From JAGPCK01 sp041675505 (lineage in GTDB: Bacteria; Bacteroidota; Bacteroidia; UKL13-3), in the NCBI GenBank assembly GCA_041675505.1, contig JBAYTR010000008.1, positions 1 through 64,000 of the forward strand: a stretch of 64,000 nt of DNA, given 5' to 3'. Of this stretch, positions 42,592 to 52,194 are shown in pieces. Made by a program: the position numbers and the translations under genes. Numbering within the stretch: position 1 is the stretch's first letter; each line of letters opens with the position of its first letter. Below the pieces are notes generated by a model. That model made no database searches and was not told the DNA's origin. It was given only the letters and a program-made list of their open reading frames with translations.

Positions 42592-45156
42592 TTATTTCGC
42601 GAAAGCCTTATCAATCAACAGGGCCACGTGCTCACGGTGAGCTTTGGTTTCGCCTGTTGAAGTAACATTTGCTGTAGCCATCAGGCCACGTATTTTTTTC
42701 AGCTGGCTCATGGCCGCTGATTTGGAAATGGGATCGAAGTTGGAATTACTGCCTTCCTGAATACCGGCCACAGTAATCAACCGCCTGGTGTACTCCAGTT
42801 GTAAATTCTGACGAATGGTATTCACTGTTCCGGCCATATCGTCTCTGAAACAATATTCTGTAAGGTCACTCATCATGTCGTACACGCTGTATTTGTTGCC
42901 GTATAAGCGGGAGTCAGTCATACGTTTTAACACTTTGGCGTTGGTTAAATGAGCCAGCGCATTGATCTGCATCATCGCAAACCTATCGTGCAACTTAGGA
43001 TCCTCGTTGGTACCGAAAAAATTAAATCCTCTGCGTTGCACCTGCAGGTATTGGTACAAATCAGCGGGAGCAGCAAAAGCATTCGGAGAAAAAATGTAGG
43101 TGTTCAATGCGGACATCGCACGTTTCTGGTCTTTTAAATCAACCGGTGTCAACGGACGGGTTGCTCCTTTTTGTCCTGCCACTGCTCTGTCCACATACAC
43201 TCCGCCTACGTAACGGGTTACAGTTGTGGCTGCGCCAAACCACTCACCCATACTTATGCTGTATGCCTGCACCAGTTCCTGGTATGTGCTTCCTTCTTTG
43301 ATGTATTTCTCTTTCAGTTTAGGCAGTGTTTGATTAATCAAACGTATGCGGTCAACGGAATAGGTAATGGCATCGTTACTGAAATCATTCACGTTTACAC
43401 GCGGGTCAATACCATTGGAAGAAGAGCGCATATCATCGGCATCGTTACCAAACATGAGGGTAGAATCTGCTGAACGACTCAGGATTTTTTGTAAACGCTC
43501 CCGCTCTTTCTGCTCCTCATCGAGTCCTTCTGAGTAACCGTATTCAATGGCCCATAAATCATACGGACCGGGACGGGTTGTGAAATAATCTCCTTGTTTC
43601 GATTTATCTAATGCAATGTTGGCTGCCGGATAATCCATTACTGAACCCACCAGTCCGATGGCTTGTGTCAATTTTTTATCGTGTGCCTGAACAGGGTTCC
43701 ACAATTGTGTGGCTTTCATGTTGTGCATTAAGCCCATGGTGTGTCCCATCTCGTGCATTACCAGGTAATACAACGACTGACGCAGGTATTCGCGTTTCTC
43801 CAAATCATTGAGACCTTGTGCTTCCAAAGCCTGCATGCCGAACATGGTGCTCATGTGCAGGTGCTCGTCTGCATCGCAAAAATGTTTATCAGGCGAAACC
43901 ACCGGAGCTTCATCATAGCCTTGTGCTTTGGCAGCAAAAAGTCGCTCCTGTTTAATGCGGTTAGTTACAAAAATATATTCGAGCATGATATCAGCACCCA
44001 GAATTTCTCCTGTACGCGGGTCAACAAAACTTGGTCCGTAACCACCAAACGGAGGTTGTGGTGATGAGGTCCAGCGCAACACGTTGTAACGGATATCACC
44101 GGCATCCCAGTCAGCATCATCGGGTTGTTCTTTTACTTCCACTGCATTTTTAAAACCTGCTTTTTCAAATGCCAGGTTCCATTGCAGTCCGGCAGCTTTA
44201 ATGGTCTCGCGCAATTCTTTCGGAGTGGTTTTTTCTATCCACCACGTAATGGGTTTTACGGGTTCTGAAAGTGCTGCATTTTTATCTTTTTTCTCCAATC
44301 TCCAGCGGTGAATAACGTCTTTGTAATTTACGGCATTGGTGGTGGTCATGTCATTTACCTGATCTCCGAAAAATCCGATACGTGCATCATCAGCTCTTGA
44401 TTTCATAGGCACCTCAGGCGCTTCGATCAAGCTGTGCTGCAACACAATGCTTATGGCCCGCTCATCGGTTACTTCGCGGCCTCCGCCAACTGTAGGAGAA
44501 GGATTATCATATACATATTCTACTCGTATGTCGGTGTTTTTTTCGTAGTTGCGCACCTGCAACAACTTGGTTTTTTCTTTGCTCAACATCCCCAACAAAG
44601 GTGGACTGTTAAACGGTGGCGGTGCAGGTGAAGGCTTTACCTGGTGTAATACCTCGGTTAAAAAAATACTGTTGCCATCCAGCAGCATATCGCCTGTTTC
44701 TGCGTTTTCGGCCACCACTTTCTGGCTCACTAAAACGGCCGGGCTTATGTTGGCCTGTGCTGATTTGCTCAGCTCACTTTGCGGGTCGAAATAAAAAGAT
44801 GTATTCTGTACCACAAACTCTACCTTATCAAAATACTTGCGTATAGTGAACACTTTATTGTCTCTGAAACTGCCTCTGAAATGCCCTGCATTCACCACTC
44901 CGTTTTCAGTGTACGAAAAATAGATAAAAGTTTTGGCGAGGTGTTCTTTTTTCACAATAAAGTACAGGCTGCCGTTGGTGGTATCCTGAAACATAGGAAA
45001 CAAGCCGTCATACTTTTTACAGGCTTTTGTTTTTTCAGCAATACCTGCTTTTTTAGGCATCTCAGCACCTGCAGGTTTTTCATCACCCTTCTTGCGTTGG
45101 GCAAAGGTTGGCAATACCAATAACATGGCAAGAGGCCATAACAAAATCTTCTTCAT
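42592..45156 (-). CDS. secreted zinc-dependent metalloprotease (DUF5117/DUF5118 type)
   Basis: 854 aa. Signal peptide ending PTFAQ. N-terminal DUF5118/5117-like region (about 40-430), then the metzincin zinc site HEMGHTMGLMH at 468-478 (HExxHxxGxxH) and the DUF4953-like C-terminal part. Such proteins are common in Bacteroidota as exported or periplasmic peptidases; no T9SS sorting domain is seen at the end (ALLIDKAFAK). Substrate unknown. Confidence 0.88.
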   Translation of the reverse strand: MKKILLWPLAMLLVLPTFAQRKKGDEKPAGAEMPKKAGIAEKTKACKKYDGLFPMFQDTTNGSLYFIVKKEHLAKTFIYFSYTENGVVNAGHFRGSFRDNKVFTIRKYFDKVEFVVQNTSFYFDPQSELSKSAQANISPAVLVSQKVVAENAETGDMLLDGNSIFLTEVLHQVKPSPAPPPFNSPPLLGMLSKEKTKLLQVRNYEKNTDIRVEYVYDNPSPTVGGGREVTDERAISIVLQHSLIEAPEVPMKSRADDARIGFFGDQVNDMTTTNAVNYKDVIHRWRLEKKDKNAALSEPVKPITWWIEKTTPKELRETIKAAGLQWNLAFEKAGFKNAVEVKEQPDDADWDAGDIRYNVLRWTSSPQPPFGGYGPSFVDPRTGEILGADIMLEYIFVTNRIKQERLFAAKAQGYDEAPVVSPDKHFCDADEHLHMSTMFGMQALEAQGLNDLEKREYLRQSLYYLVMHEMGHTMGLMHNMKATQLWNPVQAHDKKLTQAIGLVGSVMDYPAANIALDKSKQGDYFTTRPGPYDLWAIEYGYSEGLDEEQKERERLQKILSRSADSTLMFGNDADDMRSSSNGIDPRVNVNDFSNDAITYSVDRIRLINQTLPKLKEKYIKEGSTYQELVQAYSISMGEWFGAATTVTRYVGGVYVDRAVAGQKGATRPLTPVDLKDQKRAMSALNTYIFSPNAFAAPADLYQYLQVQRRGFNFFGTNEDPKLHDRFAMMQINALAHLTNAKVLKRMTDSRLYGNKYSVYDMMSDLTEYCFRDDMAGTVNTIRQNLQLEYTRRLITVAGIQEGSNSNFDPISKSAAMSQLKKIRGLMATANVTSTGETKAHREHVALLIDKAFAK

Positions 45157-45263
45157 ATAAGTGTAATAGAATTTAAGGCAAGTTACAGGGCAAAGGGGAA
45201 TAACACAAACTTTTGCCGTTTGCCGGTCGGTTTATTTAATGCGTTGAACGAGAAATCTATCCC

Positions 45264-46262
45264 TTAAAACTCCAGGGCTTTTTTCACCATGTTTTCGCTG
45301 CCGATGTAAATGGGCACACGCTGGTGAAGCTCGGTAGGCTGAATATCGAGAATACGTTCTTTCCCTGTGGAAGCCATTCCACCTGCTTGCTCCATCAGAA
45401 ATGCCATGGGGTTACACTCATACAACAACCTCAGTTTACCGTTGGGTGCTTTGGCTGTTGGTGGGTAAATAAAAATACCGCCTTTCAACAGGTTGCGGTG
45501 AAAATCGGCCACCATGGAGCCAATGTAACGCGCGCTGTAAGGGCGACCGGTAGCTTTATCGTTTTGCTGGCACCAGCTGATGTACTGCTGCACGCTTTCA
45601 GGAAATTCTGATTTGTTGCCTTCGTTGAGCGAGTAAATTTTACCGTCTTTAGGAATTTTCATATCGGGGTGTGAGAGGCAAAACTCCCCTATGGACGGGT
45701 CGAGTGTAAAGCCGTTTACTCCGTTGCCTGTTGTAAATACCAGCATGGTGGATGAACCGTAAATCACATAACCGGCTGCCAGTGCTTTGTTGCCTTTCTG
45801 GAAAAAGTCTTCGTTGGTAGCAGGGCCACCTTCAGGACTCACCCGTTTGAAAATGGTAAAGATAGTACCGATGGAAACGTTAACATCAATGTTGGATGAA
45901 CCATCCAAAGGATCCATGGAAACCACATACTGCGCTTTCTGCGACACAGGGGTGTTGATTTGAATAATGTCATCATCCTCTTCAGAGGCAATGGCACAAC
46001 ATTCTCCGCCACGACTCAGGCAGTCTATCATCAGGTCATTCGCAATCACGTCCAGTTTTTTCACATCTTCTCCCTGCACATTGGCTTTTCCTGCTTCGCC
46101 TAAAATACCGGCCAAACCTGCTTTGTTTACCTCACGGCTGATGACTTTGGCTGCAATACCAATATCTCTCAATAATCTGGAAAAGGCTCCTTTTGCTCCG
46201 GGGTATTCGTTTTGGCGCTCAATAATGAACTGGCCCAGGGTAGTGATGTTGAACTGTGACAT
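45264..46262 (-). CDS. fbp: fructose-1,6-bisphosphatase class 1
   Basis: 332 aa. Gluconeogenic hydrolysis of fructose 1,6-bisphosphate to fructose 6-phosphate. Metal-binding residues are in ASEEDDDII and SMDPLDGSSNIDVNVSIGTIF; KLRLLYECNPMAFLMEQAGG is the substrate-site signature. A TATATTTG -7 box is 26-33 bp before the ATG. Divergent from the aspartokinase gene. Confidence 0.96.
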   Translation of the reverse strand: MSQFNITTLGQFIIERQNEYPGAKGAFSRLLRDIGIAAKVISREVNKAGLAGILGEAGKANVQGEDVKKLDVIANDLMIDCLSRGGECCAIASEEDDDIIQINTPVSQKAQYVVSMDPLDGSSNIDVNVSIGTIFTIFKRVSPEGGPATNEDFFQKGNKALAAGYVIYGSSTMLVFTTGNGVNGFTLDPSIGEFCLSHPDMKIPKDGKIYSLNEGNKSEFPESVQQYISWCQQNDKATGRPYSARYIGSMVADFHRNLLKGGIFIYPPTAKAPNGKLRLLYECNPMAFLMEQAGGMASTGKERILDIQPTELHQRVPIYIGSENMVKKALEF

Positions 46263-46287
46263 GTGTGTGTATTTCTATTGTATGCGG

Positions 46288-46369
46288 CAAATATAACAAA
46301 GTATACCCGGCTAAAAAACGGGGGTAAGCATTCCCGAATGGTCAAAAAGCGGGGAAATCTGTATGTTTG
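46288..46369. promoter_or_regulatory. divergent -7 boxes for fbp and aspartokinase
   Basis: Minus strand TATATTTG at 46295-46288 for fbp; plus strand TATGTTTG at 46362-46369, 19 bp before the aspartokinase ATG. No lysine-riboswitch-like leader is possible in the short 5' UTR. Confidence 0.5.
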
Positions 46370-46388
46370 CAGCCCCAATATCAGGCAC

Positions 46389-47645
46389 ATGAAAGTATTT
46401 AAATTCGGAGGTGCATCAGTAAAGCATGCTGAGGCCGTGAAAAATGTTGCGAATGTTTTGCGCAACTTTCAAAAAGATGATTTGTTGATTGTTGTTTCCG
46501 CTATGGGTAAAACCACCAATGCACTGGAACAACTGGCTTTGGCCTATTACAAAAAGGACAAGAACAAAAATAAAATCTTCAACGAAATAAAATCCTTTCA
46601 TGAGCAAGTGATCAGCGGCCTGCTGAAAGATAAAAAATCACATGCCTACAACGACATTGAAAACCTGTTTATAGAACTGGAGTGCCTGCTGGAAACCAAA
46701 CCGGAAAGCAGTTTTGATTGTGTGTACGACCAGATTGTAAGTTACGGGGAAATTTTCTCCTCACGCATTGTGAGCACTTACCTGAATGAAAGCAACCTAC
46801 GCAACCGCTGGATGGACGCTCAGAACTTTATCAGCACCGATAACAATTTTCGTGAAGGTAAAGTGGATTGGGAACTCACGTACGACATCATCAGCAAAAA
46901 ACTAAAGCCCATTGTTAAAAAACAAATGGTGGTAACACAAGGTTTTGTGGGCCGGACTGCTGACTTAAAAACGGTAACACTGGGACGCGAAGGTTCTGAC
47001 TACTCTGCTGCCATTTTCGCCTACGGACTGGATGCTGAATCAGTGACCATATGGAAAGATGTGGATGGTGTAATGAATGCCGACCCTAAAAAATTCCCTG
47101 ACGCGGTGAAACTGGACGCCCTCTCCTATTCTCATGCCATTGAACTGGCCTATTACGGAGCTACTGTTATTCACCCTAAAACCATACAACCGTTACAAAG
47201 CAAAAACATTCCGTTGTATGTACGCTCTTTTATTAACCCCAAAGGGAAAGGCACTACCGTAGCCAACAACAGCAAAGAGAAAAATATTCCTACGTTTATT
47301 TCCAAAACCAATCAGGTGTTACTCTCCATCAGCAGTAAAGATTTTTCGTTCATTATTGAAGATAACCTGAGCAAAATATTTTCGGTATTTGCCAACAACA
47401 AACTGCACATGAACCTGATGCAAAACTCAGCCATTAGCTTTAGTGTGTGTGCCGATAACAACGAAGAAAAAATTGCCGCACTTAAAAAAGAACTGAGTAA
47501 AGATTACGTGGTAAAAGCCAATACCGGAGTAGAAATGCTTACCGTTATGCATTACACGGATGCTTCCCTTACTAAATTACTCAAAGGCAAAAACGTATTG
47601 CTGGAACAGCGCACACGTGCCACCGTACAATTTGTATTGAAATAA
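46389..47645 (+). CDS. lysC: aspartate kinase
   Basis: 418 aa, monofunctional. It phosphorylates aspartate, the first step to lysine, threonine and methionine. The N-terminal VFKFGGASVKHAEAVKNV and the nucleotide-site TLGREGSDYSAAIFAYGLDA are diagnostic; the last about 130 residues are two ACT-like regulatory repeats. The frame is open from 46263, but the promoter at 46362-46369 requires the ATG at 46389. Confidence 0.93.
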   Translation: MKVFKFGGASVKHAEAVKNVANVLRNFQKDDLLIVVSAMGKTTNALEQLALAYYKKDKNKNKIFNEIKSFHEQVISGLLKDKKSHAYNDIENLFIELECLLETKPESSFDCVYDQIVSYGEIFSSRIVSTYLNESNLRNRWMDAQNFISTDNNFREGKVDWELTYDIISKKLKPIVKKQMVVTQGFVGRTADLKTVTLGREGSDYSAAIFAYGLDAESVTIWKDVDGVMNADPKKFPDAVKLDALSYSHAIELAYYGATVIHPKTIQPLQSKNIPLYVRSFINPKGKGTTVANNSKEKNIPTFISKTNQVLLSISSKDFSFIIEDNLSKIFSVFANNKLHMNLMQNSAISFSVCADNNEEKIAALKKELSKDYVVKANTGVEMLTVMHYTDASLTKLLKGKNVLLEQRTRATVQFVLK

Positions 47646-47652
47646 ACTAAGG

Positions 47653-48045
47653 CTAAATCGGTTTAACTGAACTGTTTTTATAGTACTCAATTTTGTAGTG
47701 AAACATCTCTGCCATGCGCTCCCCCTGGCTTTTGGCTTTTTGTGCCTTCTCGCCAATAAAACACTCGTCAACCGTTTGGTAAAAGAGTTGTAACCAACGG
47801 TCGAAATGTTCCCTGCCCACAGGCAATTGAGCATGCGGTGAAAACGGACTGCCAAAATAGGTGTGCTCCTCCAGCAACACTGTTTGCCAAAAGCGGTACA
47901 TCTTTTCCAGGTGCTCGGGCCAGCGGTTTTCTATCCGGCTGTTAAAAATGTCTTTCAGCAAATCATCTTCCCTTACTTTTGCATAAAAACTGTTCACCAA
48001 TATTTTGATATCGTCAATGGTCAGTATGTCTTTTCGTTGTTCCAT
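47653..48045 (-). CDS. group III truncated haemoglobin
   Basis: 130 aa. The pattern IDDIKILVNSFYAKVREDDLL, the Phe/Trp-rich middle RFWQTVLL and proximal-His region REHFDRWLQLFYQTVDE are typical of group III (trHbP) haem proteins that bind O2 or NO. The frame continues to 48102, but MEQRKDILTIDDI at 48045 is the family start. Its 3' end is 7 bp from the convergent aspartokinase gene. Confidence 0.85.
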   Translation of the reverse strand: MEQRKDILTIDDIKILVNSFYAKVREDDLLKDIFNSRIENRWPEHLEKMYRFWQTVLLEEHTYFGSPFSPHAQLPVGREHFDRWLQLFYQTVDECFIGEKAQKAKSQGERMAEMFHYKIEYYKNSSVKPI

Positions 48046-48183
48046 CAAACAAGTAATTACAGCAAGCAACAAACTCGCAAAAAATACTTTTGCGCGGCAC
48101 ATTGCTTATTATTCTGCTGCAAATATACCTGCAATTAATTTATTTAGGATAAATTTGTCTTAATTTGATTTTACCCTGTTACT

Positions 48184-48732
48184 ATGGAGATTAAAGAAGA
48201 GAAAAAAGCACTCCGCAAAAAAATGCTGGAGCATCGCTTACAACTGGATAAACACACTAAAGCCGCGCACGATGCTTACATCTGCACACAGCTTGAAGCC
48301 GTGATTGAGGCGAATAATTGCGCAGTGATACATGCGTACATTCCCATGGCGGGTGAAATTAATATCACTCCACTATTGGTGAACCTGATGAACAAAGGTG
48401 TCAAAATTATCTGCCCGAAAACGCTGCCGAAAAGGCAACTGGAAAATCGTGTACTACATTCTCTCGATGAATTAGAGACGGGCATTATGGGCACACAACA
48501 TCCGTTGAAACAAGAAGTGTATGAAGGCCCGTATGATTTGATCATAGTACCGGGGCTGGCCTATGACAATAACCGCTACCGTTTGGGTTACGGTGGCGGT
48601 TATTATGACAATTTTTTAGTGAATCAACCTGCAGCTATAAAAGCCGGAATATTTTATCCGTTTCAACAACTGCACCGTGTACCTACGGAGGAACACGACA
48701 TACAACTGGATACTATCTTTTCTAACGTGTAA
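48184..48732 (+). CDS. 5-formyltetrahydrofolate cyclo-ligase
   Basis: 182 aa. ATP-dependent closure of 5-formyl-THF to 5,10-methenyl-THF. N-terminal KKALRKKMLEHR and the C-terminal VPGLAYDNNRYRLGYGGGYYDNFL are the family marks. A TAAATTTG box lies at 48150-48157, 26 bp before the ATG. Confidence 0.93.
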   Translation: MEIKEEKKALRKKMLEHRLQLDKHTKAAHDAYICTQLEAVIEANNCAVIHAYIPMAGEINITPLLVNLMNKGVKIICPKTLPKRQLENRVLHSLDELETGIMGTQHPLKQEVYEGPYDLIIVPGLAYDNNRYRLGYGGGYYDNFLVNQPAAIKAGIFYPFQQLHRVPTEEHDIQLDTIFSNV

Positions 48733-48812
48733 AGTTGTGAAACATTAGTTCACCTTGCAGGTTGTTCTGTTTTAATAAAAAGCAGCGCTTAAGGTGTTGC
48801 TTCTTAAAACGA

Positions 48813-49133
48813 CTACAACAGGATAATCAGCAGGATGAGGATAATAATAATGGCACCTACAGAAATGTAAACTCCGCCTTCATTTTTCTTAAGACGCTTT
48901 TTAATATCTTTTACCTCTGTACGCAATACCTTTTTCTCGGCAGGTGAAAGACCTGAAAGGTCGCGTGCCTTTAACTCATTTAAACGCTGCAAATCCAATC
49001 CTGCTTGATTCTGACAGGCCATTTTGTTGGCTGCCATGGTAACGGGATCCGGTTCTTTTGCTGCACTCACCCGCATAGGGGCAAAATTTAACACCAGCAT
49101 GGCTGTTAAAAAATAAAGTACTGATTTTTTCAT
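48813..49133 (-). CDS. small secreted or membrane protein with C-terminal helix
   Basis: 106 aa from the ATG at 49133. Signal peptide (MKKSVLYFLTAMLVLNFAPMRVSAA), a charged helical middle (LSPAEKKVLRTEVKDIKKRLKK) and a C-terminal membrane helix (GGVYISVGAIIIILILLIILL-like). Similar small proteins are frequent in Bacteroidota; no function known to me. The in-frame ATG at 49166 would put 11 polar residues before the signal and is not chosen. Confidence 0.7.
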   Translation of the reverse strand: MKKSVLYFLTAMLVLNFAPMRVSAAKEPDPVTMAANKMACQNQAGLDLQRLNELKARDLSGLSPAEKKVLRTEVKDIKKRLKKNEGGVYISVGAIIIILILLIILL

Positions 49134-49230
49134 GTGTAAGTTGGTTACTCGTGAATACGTTTTCACCCAACAAAGGTGGTTTTAGTAAGTAAACATCCTG
49201 TTACACATTTCACGGAATGAGTTATATCAT

Positions 49231-49851
49231 TCACACCTTAAAGTACTGCTTGTACCAATCTATCTCGTGATGGTCCTGTTTGGACTCGTCTACCTGATGT
49301 GCAGGGTCAATTTTAGCATACAGTATCTCCAATGAGGCAAAGTCGCGCTGGCTGATGACCTTAAAACCGTTGCGCATAAGTTGAGCTGCACAAACACCGG
49401 CTCCTATACGGTACACTTTATTCTCGGCAAACCGGTTGCCGTCATAAATAACCTGACTGCCACAGGCGGCACTTACGTCCATGAGCACGGCTAACTCAAT
49501 GTTCTCTTTTCGGGCTATCTCCAACATCTTTTCTGATGCTTTTATCATGCCCTCACTCCAATCCACTCCTGCATCGGTAAGCACTTTCACTTTTCCATCC
49601 AACACATCAAAGCCGGTGCCGCCATGTATATCGCACATGGCTCTGGGGCTGCCAAATGAAAACTCCTCCGGACAAAACGTTGAAATTTTTACGGTAGGGT
49701 ACTGCAATAGCTTTAAAGCGGAAGGATACTCACCGTTGGCCGTGCCATCATACCCGCAGGTAATGCCGGAGAGGCAGGCACTCATTAAAATGCGTAAAGG
49801 CTGTTCCGGTGTAGGTGTTCTGAGTGCCCTCAGGTAATCTCTGTCTGTCAT
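49231..49851 (-). CDS. DUF523-family protein
   Basis: 206 aa. The cysteine pattern CLSGITCGYDG near the N-terminus and the segment FCPEEFSFGSPRAMCDI followed by VLMDVSAACGSQVIYDG are marks of DUF523, of unknown biochemical role (sometimes fused to DUF1722). TACATTTG at 49880-49873 is a -7 box, which puts the earlier in-frame TTG inside the promoter; the ATG at 49851 is therefore used. Confidence 0.8.
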   Translation of the reverse strand: MTDRDYLRALRTPTPEQPLRILMSACLSGITCGYDGTANGEYPSALKLLQYPTVKISTFCPEEFSFGSPRAMCDIHGGTGFDVLDGKVKVLTDAGVDWSEGMIKASEKMLEIARKENIELAVLMDVSAACGSQVIYDGNRFAENKVYRIGAGVCAAQLMRNGFKVISQRDFASLEILYAKIDPAHQVDESKQDHHEIDWYKQYFKV

Positions 49852-49981
49852 AGTGTAGCTGTATTGGTTGAGCAAATGTAAGCATCCGGCTCTTTCAATA
49901 ATGAAAAAATCACTACGCAGTAATACTAAATAAATTGAACGGGAAAAGTCACCAGAGAAGAAGCTTTAAAGGGAAAGCCTT

Positions 49982-50620
49982 CTACTCCACATTTTTTCTT
50001 GCAACTAGTATGGTGTGTACATCCATTTCACCGGATGATTTTTGGTATTCCACTTTGTGCACTTCTATGTTATCAAATTTTTCCTTCTTGAGTTGCTTAA
50101 TAATTTCATCTGATGTGTGAAAATAAAAGTAGGTTCTGTCACCACTGCTGCCGGTCTGATAACCTGACTGAGCGCTGTCGCCTTCAACAAAGCTAACATA
50201 CAGCAGTCCGTTGTTATGAAGTAACTGAAAACAATCTGTAAATAGTTTTGATACATCAAAAGGTGATAAATAAGGCAAACAAAATCCCGCAACTATACCA
50301 TCGAAGGTAGTTTTAAGTCCCCCAATCTGTCTGCTGTCCATTACAGAAAACCTTGCTGTAGGATTATTCTTTCGGGCTAGTTCTACCATGTTGGGAGCCA
50401 CATCAATTCCAAGAATATTAAAATCAGGTCGTTTGGATAGCAGGTACCTTGTAATATTTCCCGGTCCGCAGCCCACATCTAATACTGCTGCCCCTTTTTT
50501 AGTTATGGAATCGCAAATAACATCATAGGTGTTGTTGTATAAATCAAGATCCATAAACTTCTCCTGGTAGAGTAAAGCTACCTTGTTCCATGTATCAAAC
50601 GTTTCTGTATACCTATCCAT
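49982..50620 (-). CDS. class I SAM-dependent methyltransferase, small-molecule type
   Basis: 212 aa. Motif I VLDVGCGPGNITRYLL, acidic GIDVAPNMVELARKN and FDGIVAGFCLPYLSP give a clear Rossmann methyltransferase. The substrate is unknown. The product ends with a pair of beta strands (GEMDVHTILVARK). AT-richer than the genes to its left; left end of the row of small accessory genes on the minus strand. Confidence 0.85.
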   Translation of the reverse strand: MDRYTETFDTWNKVALLYQEKFMDLDLYNNTYDVICDSITKKGAAVLDVGCGPGNITRYLLSKRPDFNILGIDVAPNMVELARKNNPTARFSVMDSRQIGGLKTTFDGIVAGFCLPYLSPFDVSKLFTDCFQLLHNNGLLYVSFVEGDSAQSGYQTGSSGDRTYFYFHTSDEIIKQLKKEKFDNIEVHKVEYQKSSGEMDVHTILVARKNVE

Positions 50621-50794
50621 GTATGAAACTTATTCTAACCGACTATGACTATTATTAAGGTTGAAGACTAACACTAAAAAAATGCAAAAAAAGAAAACAG
50701 TAATTCTGCTGGAGTAACTACTGCGTTATAAATTAGCTAAGTGTTCTCCTGAGCAAAAGAATAAACTCACGAGAGGTAGTTAGGAATGACTGCA

Positions 50795-50980
50795 TTAAGT
50801 GATTTTTTGTTTTGTTAATCGTTTGATGCCTTTTTTTGAAGCAAGTTTCGGTAAGGGCATTTTCTTTCCGGTTCTCTTATAGTAGGTTATGAACTCACTT
50901 ATTCTTTGCTTTTCTTCTTCTGTCAATGGAGTTGGATCTACAACAAAGTCAACTCCTATTGGTTCTTTTATATGTCCCAT
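50795..50980 (-). CDS. 61-aa protein paired with the GNAT-like gene (antitoxin candidate)
   Basis: 61 aa. GVDFVVDPTPLTEEEKQRIS is followed by EFITYYKRTGKK and a basic tail. It begins 10 bp after the stop of the 175-aa GNAT-like gene, so the two are co-transcribed. A 45-aa paralogue at 53384-53521 shares VDF(V/I)...PLT..E...(I/L)SEFI..K. Frame extension to 51043 would overlap the upstream gene. Size, charge and coupling suggest an antitoxin-like or regulatory partner; not demonstrated. The downstream gap holds an inverted repeat TAACTAC...GTAGTTA (50714-50782). Confidence 0.6.
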   Translation of the reverse strand: MGHIKEPIGVDFVVDPTPLTEEEKQRISEFITYYKRTGKKMPLPKLASKKGIKRLTKQKIT

Positions 50981-50990
50981 GATTCTGTAG

Positions 50991-51518
50991 TTATGTAGGA
51001 AAATATTTTCTGATAAGTTTGATTGCTTCATTCGGGAAAACAACCATTTTATGCCCCCCGATATGTGTAGCGCCTATGGTCTTTTCATAATGTTCTATAA
51101 GTTTTGTTTTAGATGTGAAAGAGATAAATCCTTGGTATCCCTTATCCCATGAAACTTTACAAGTAAACGCGAATAGATTTCCGGGTACACCTTCGTAGAG
51201 TTTATGTCGCCCAAGATTAAATGGTGCACTTTCGATGAGATGTAAATAAAAATGGTCTCCATTGTCACTTATACTAACTAATCCTTGTATAATTTCAGGA
51301 TTGTTGCGAATCGTGAGTTTGAACACTTCTCTATCTGCAAGCTTAAACTCGTCAGCCCAGTTAAAAAGCCACTTATTTGTCTTTACTACATTTTTTAAAT
51401 CTGCCTTCGAAACGGGGTGCACATCAGTAGGAAAACTGTCTCCTGATATGAGATTAACAATACTGTTGGTCAGTTTATCAATCTCAATTCCAATATGATA
51501 TTTTGTCTGGCCTGACAT
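50991..51518 (-). CDS. GNAT-like protein (possible toxin or acetyltransferase)
   Basis: 175 aa. The second half follows the GNAT order: strand HFYLHLIESAPFN, the loop RHKLYEGVPGNL where the acetyl-CoA pyrophosphate would bind, helix FAFTCKVSWDKGY, strand QGFISFTS, helix TKLIEHYEKTIGA. The classic Q/RxxGxG/A motif is altered. TATATTTG at 51530-51523 lies 4 bases before the ATG. It is the first gene of a two-gene unit with the 61-aa protein. GNAT toxins that acetylate aminoacyl-tRNA are known in toxin-antitoxin pairs; here that is only an analogy. Confidence 0.6.
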   Translation of the reverse strand: MSGQTKYHIGIEIDKLTNSIVNLISGDSFPTDVHPVSKADLKNVVKTNKWLFNWADEFKLADREVFKLTIRNNPEIIQGLVSISDNGDHFYLHLIESAPFNLGRHKLYEGVPGNLFAFTCKVSWDKGYQGFISFTSKTKLIEHYEKTIGATHIGGHKMVVFPNEAIKLIRKYFPT

Positions 51519-51650
51519 ACCTCAAATATACTGAAAATTATTGAGAGTTAAATAGGCGTTTGCCCTTTCTCTCATATTTCCTTTATGCTTCCCACATTAA
51601 TTGATAAGACCAAACCATGAAAGCCATTTATCGCAGATTTACCTCATAAA

Positions 51651-52043
51651 CTATTTCAACCTCTCCAATCGTCCTTTGCGTTTTACAATGTTTTTGTAGT
51701 CCCATTGAATCTCACGCGATTTTTGCAACCAGCGAATCAAATCGTCTACCACAATTTCAGAAATACTGTTGTAAAACACGGAGGCATCTTTAAATTTTTT
51801 CCCTCTCACACTTAGACCCGGCTCGTCAAAATCAGCACCGCTCCAAAACATTAACCGTATACCGGCTTTCTGTTGACTGTAACCTACAATAGGATTGCCC
51901 TCTAAAAACCAGACGGGGTGAGCATGCCAAACTTTATGCTCTGCTTCCGTAAGCTCATCGTTTATTATAGCAGCCAGTTGCTCACAAATTTCTTTGTAAG
52001 GTGAAGCCTGCTTGTTGTTGTATGCCTGAATTTCTTTGTTCAT
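51651..52043 (-). CDS. DUF1801-family protein
   Basis: 130 aa. WHAHPVWFLEGNPIVGYSQQ and the LMFWSGADFDEPGL segment fit the YdhG/DUF1801 fold, small proteins of unknown role, some of them iron- or frataxin-like in structure. Single gene; the region before its start contains repeat copy 52088-52146. Confidence 0.75.
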   Translation of the reverse strand: MNKEIQAYNNKQASPYKEICEQLAAIINDELTEAEHKVWHAHPVWFLEGNPIVGYSQQKAGIRLMFWSGADFDEPGLSVRGKKFKDASVFYNSISEIVVDDLIRWLQKSREIQWDYKNIVKRKGRLERLK

Positions 52044-52087
52044 TGTGATGTAATTATTGTTCTACAAAGAGCGACTGTGCTCACCAC

Positions 52088-52146
52088 TTTGCCCTGTAAA
52101 TCTTGCAATAAAAACTTATAAAAGCAAGTTCAAGAATTCTTAGTCG
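52088..52146. repeat. interspersed repeat, copy 1 (diverged)
   Basis: TTGCCCTGTAAATCTTGCAATAAAAACTTATAAAAGCAAG-like stretch ending GAATTCTTAGTCG. Shares the last 13 bases exactly with copy 2 and the AAAAACTTATAAA core with copy 3. Lies between the DUF1801 and VOC genes. Confidence 0.6.
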
Positions 52147-52194
52147 TACACTGAGAATAGCATATGATTTTTACCACTCTGTTCAACTTCCTTT

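Noticed and set aside
46263..46388. Lysine riboswitch before aspartokinase
   Set aside because: The leader after the -7 box is only about 12 nt; there is no room for a riboswitch fold.
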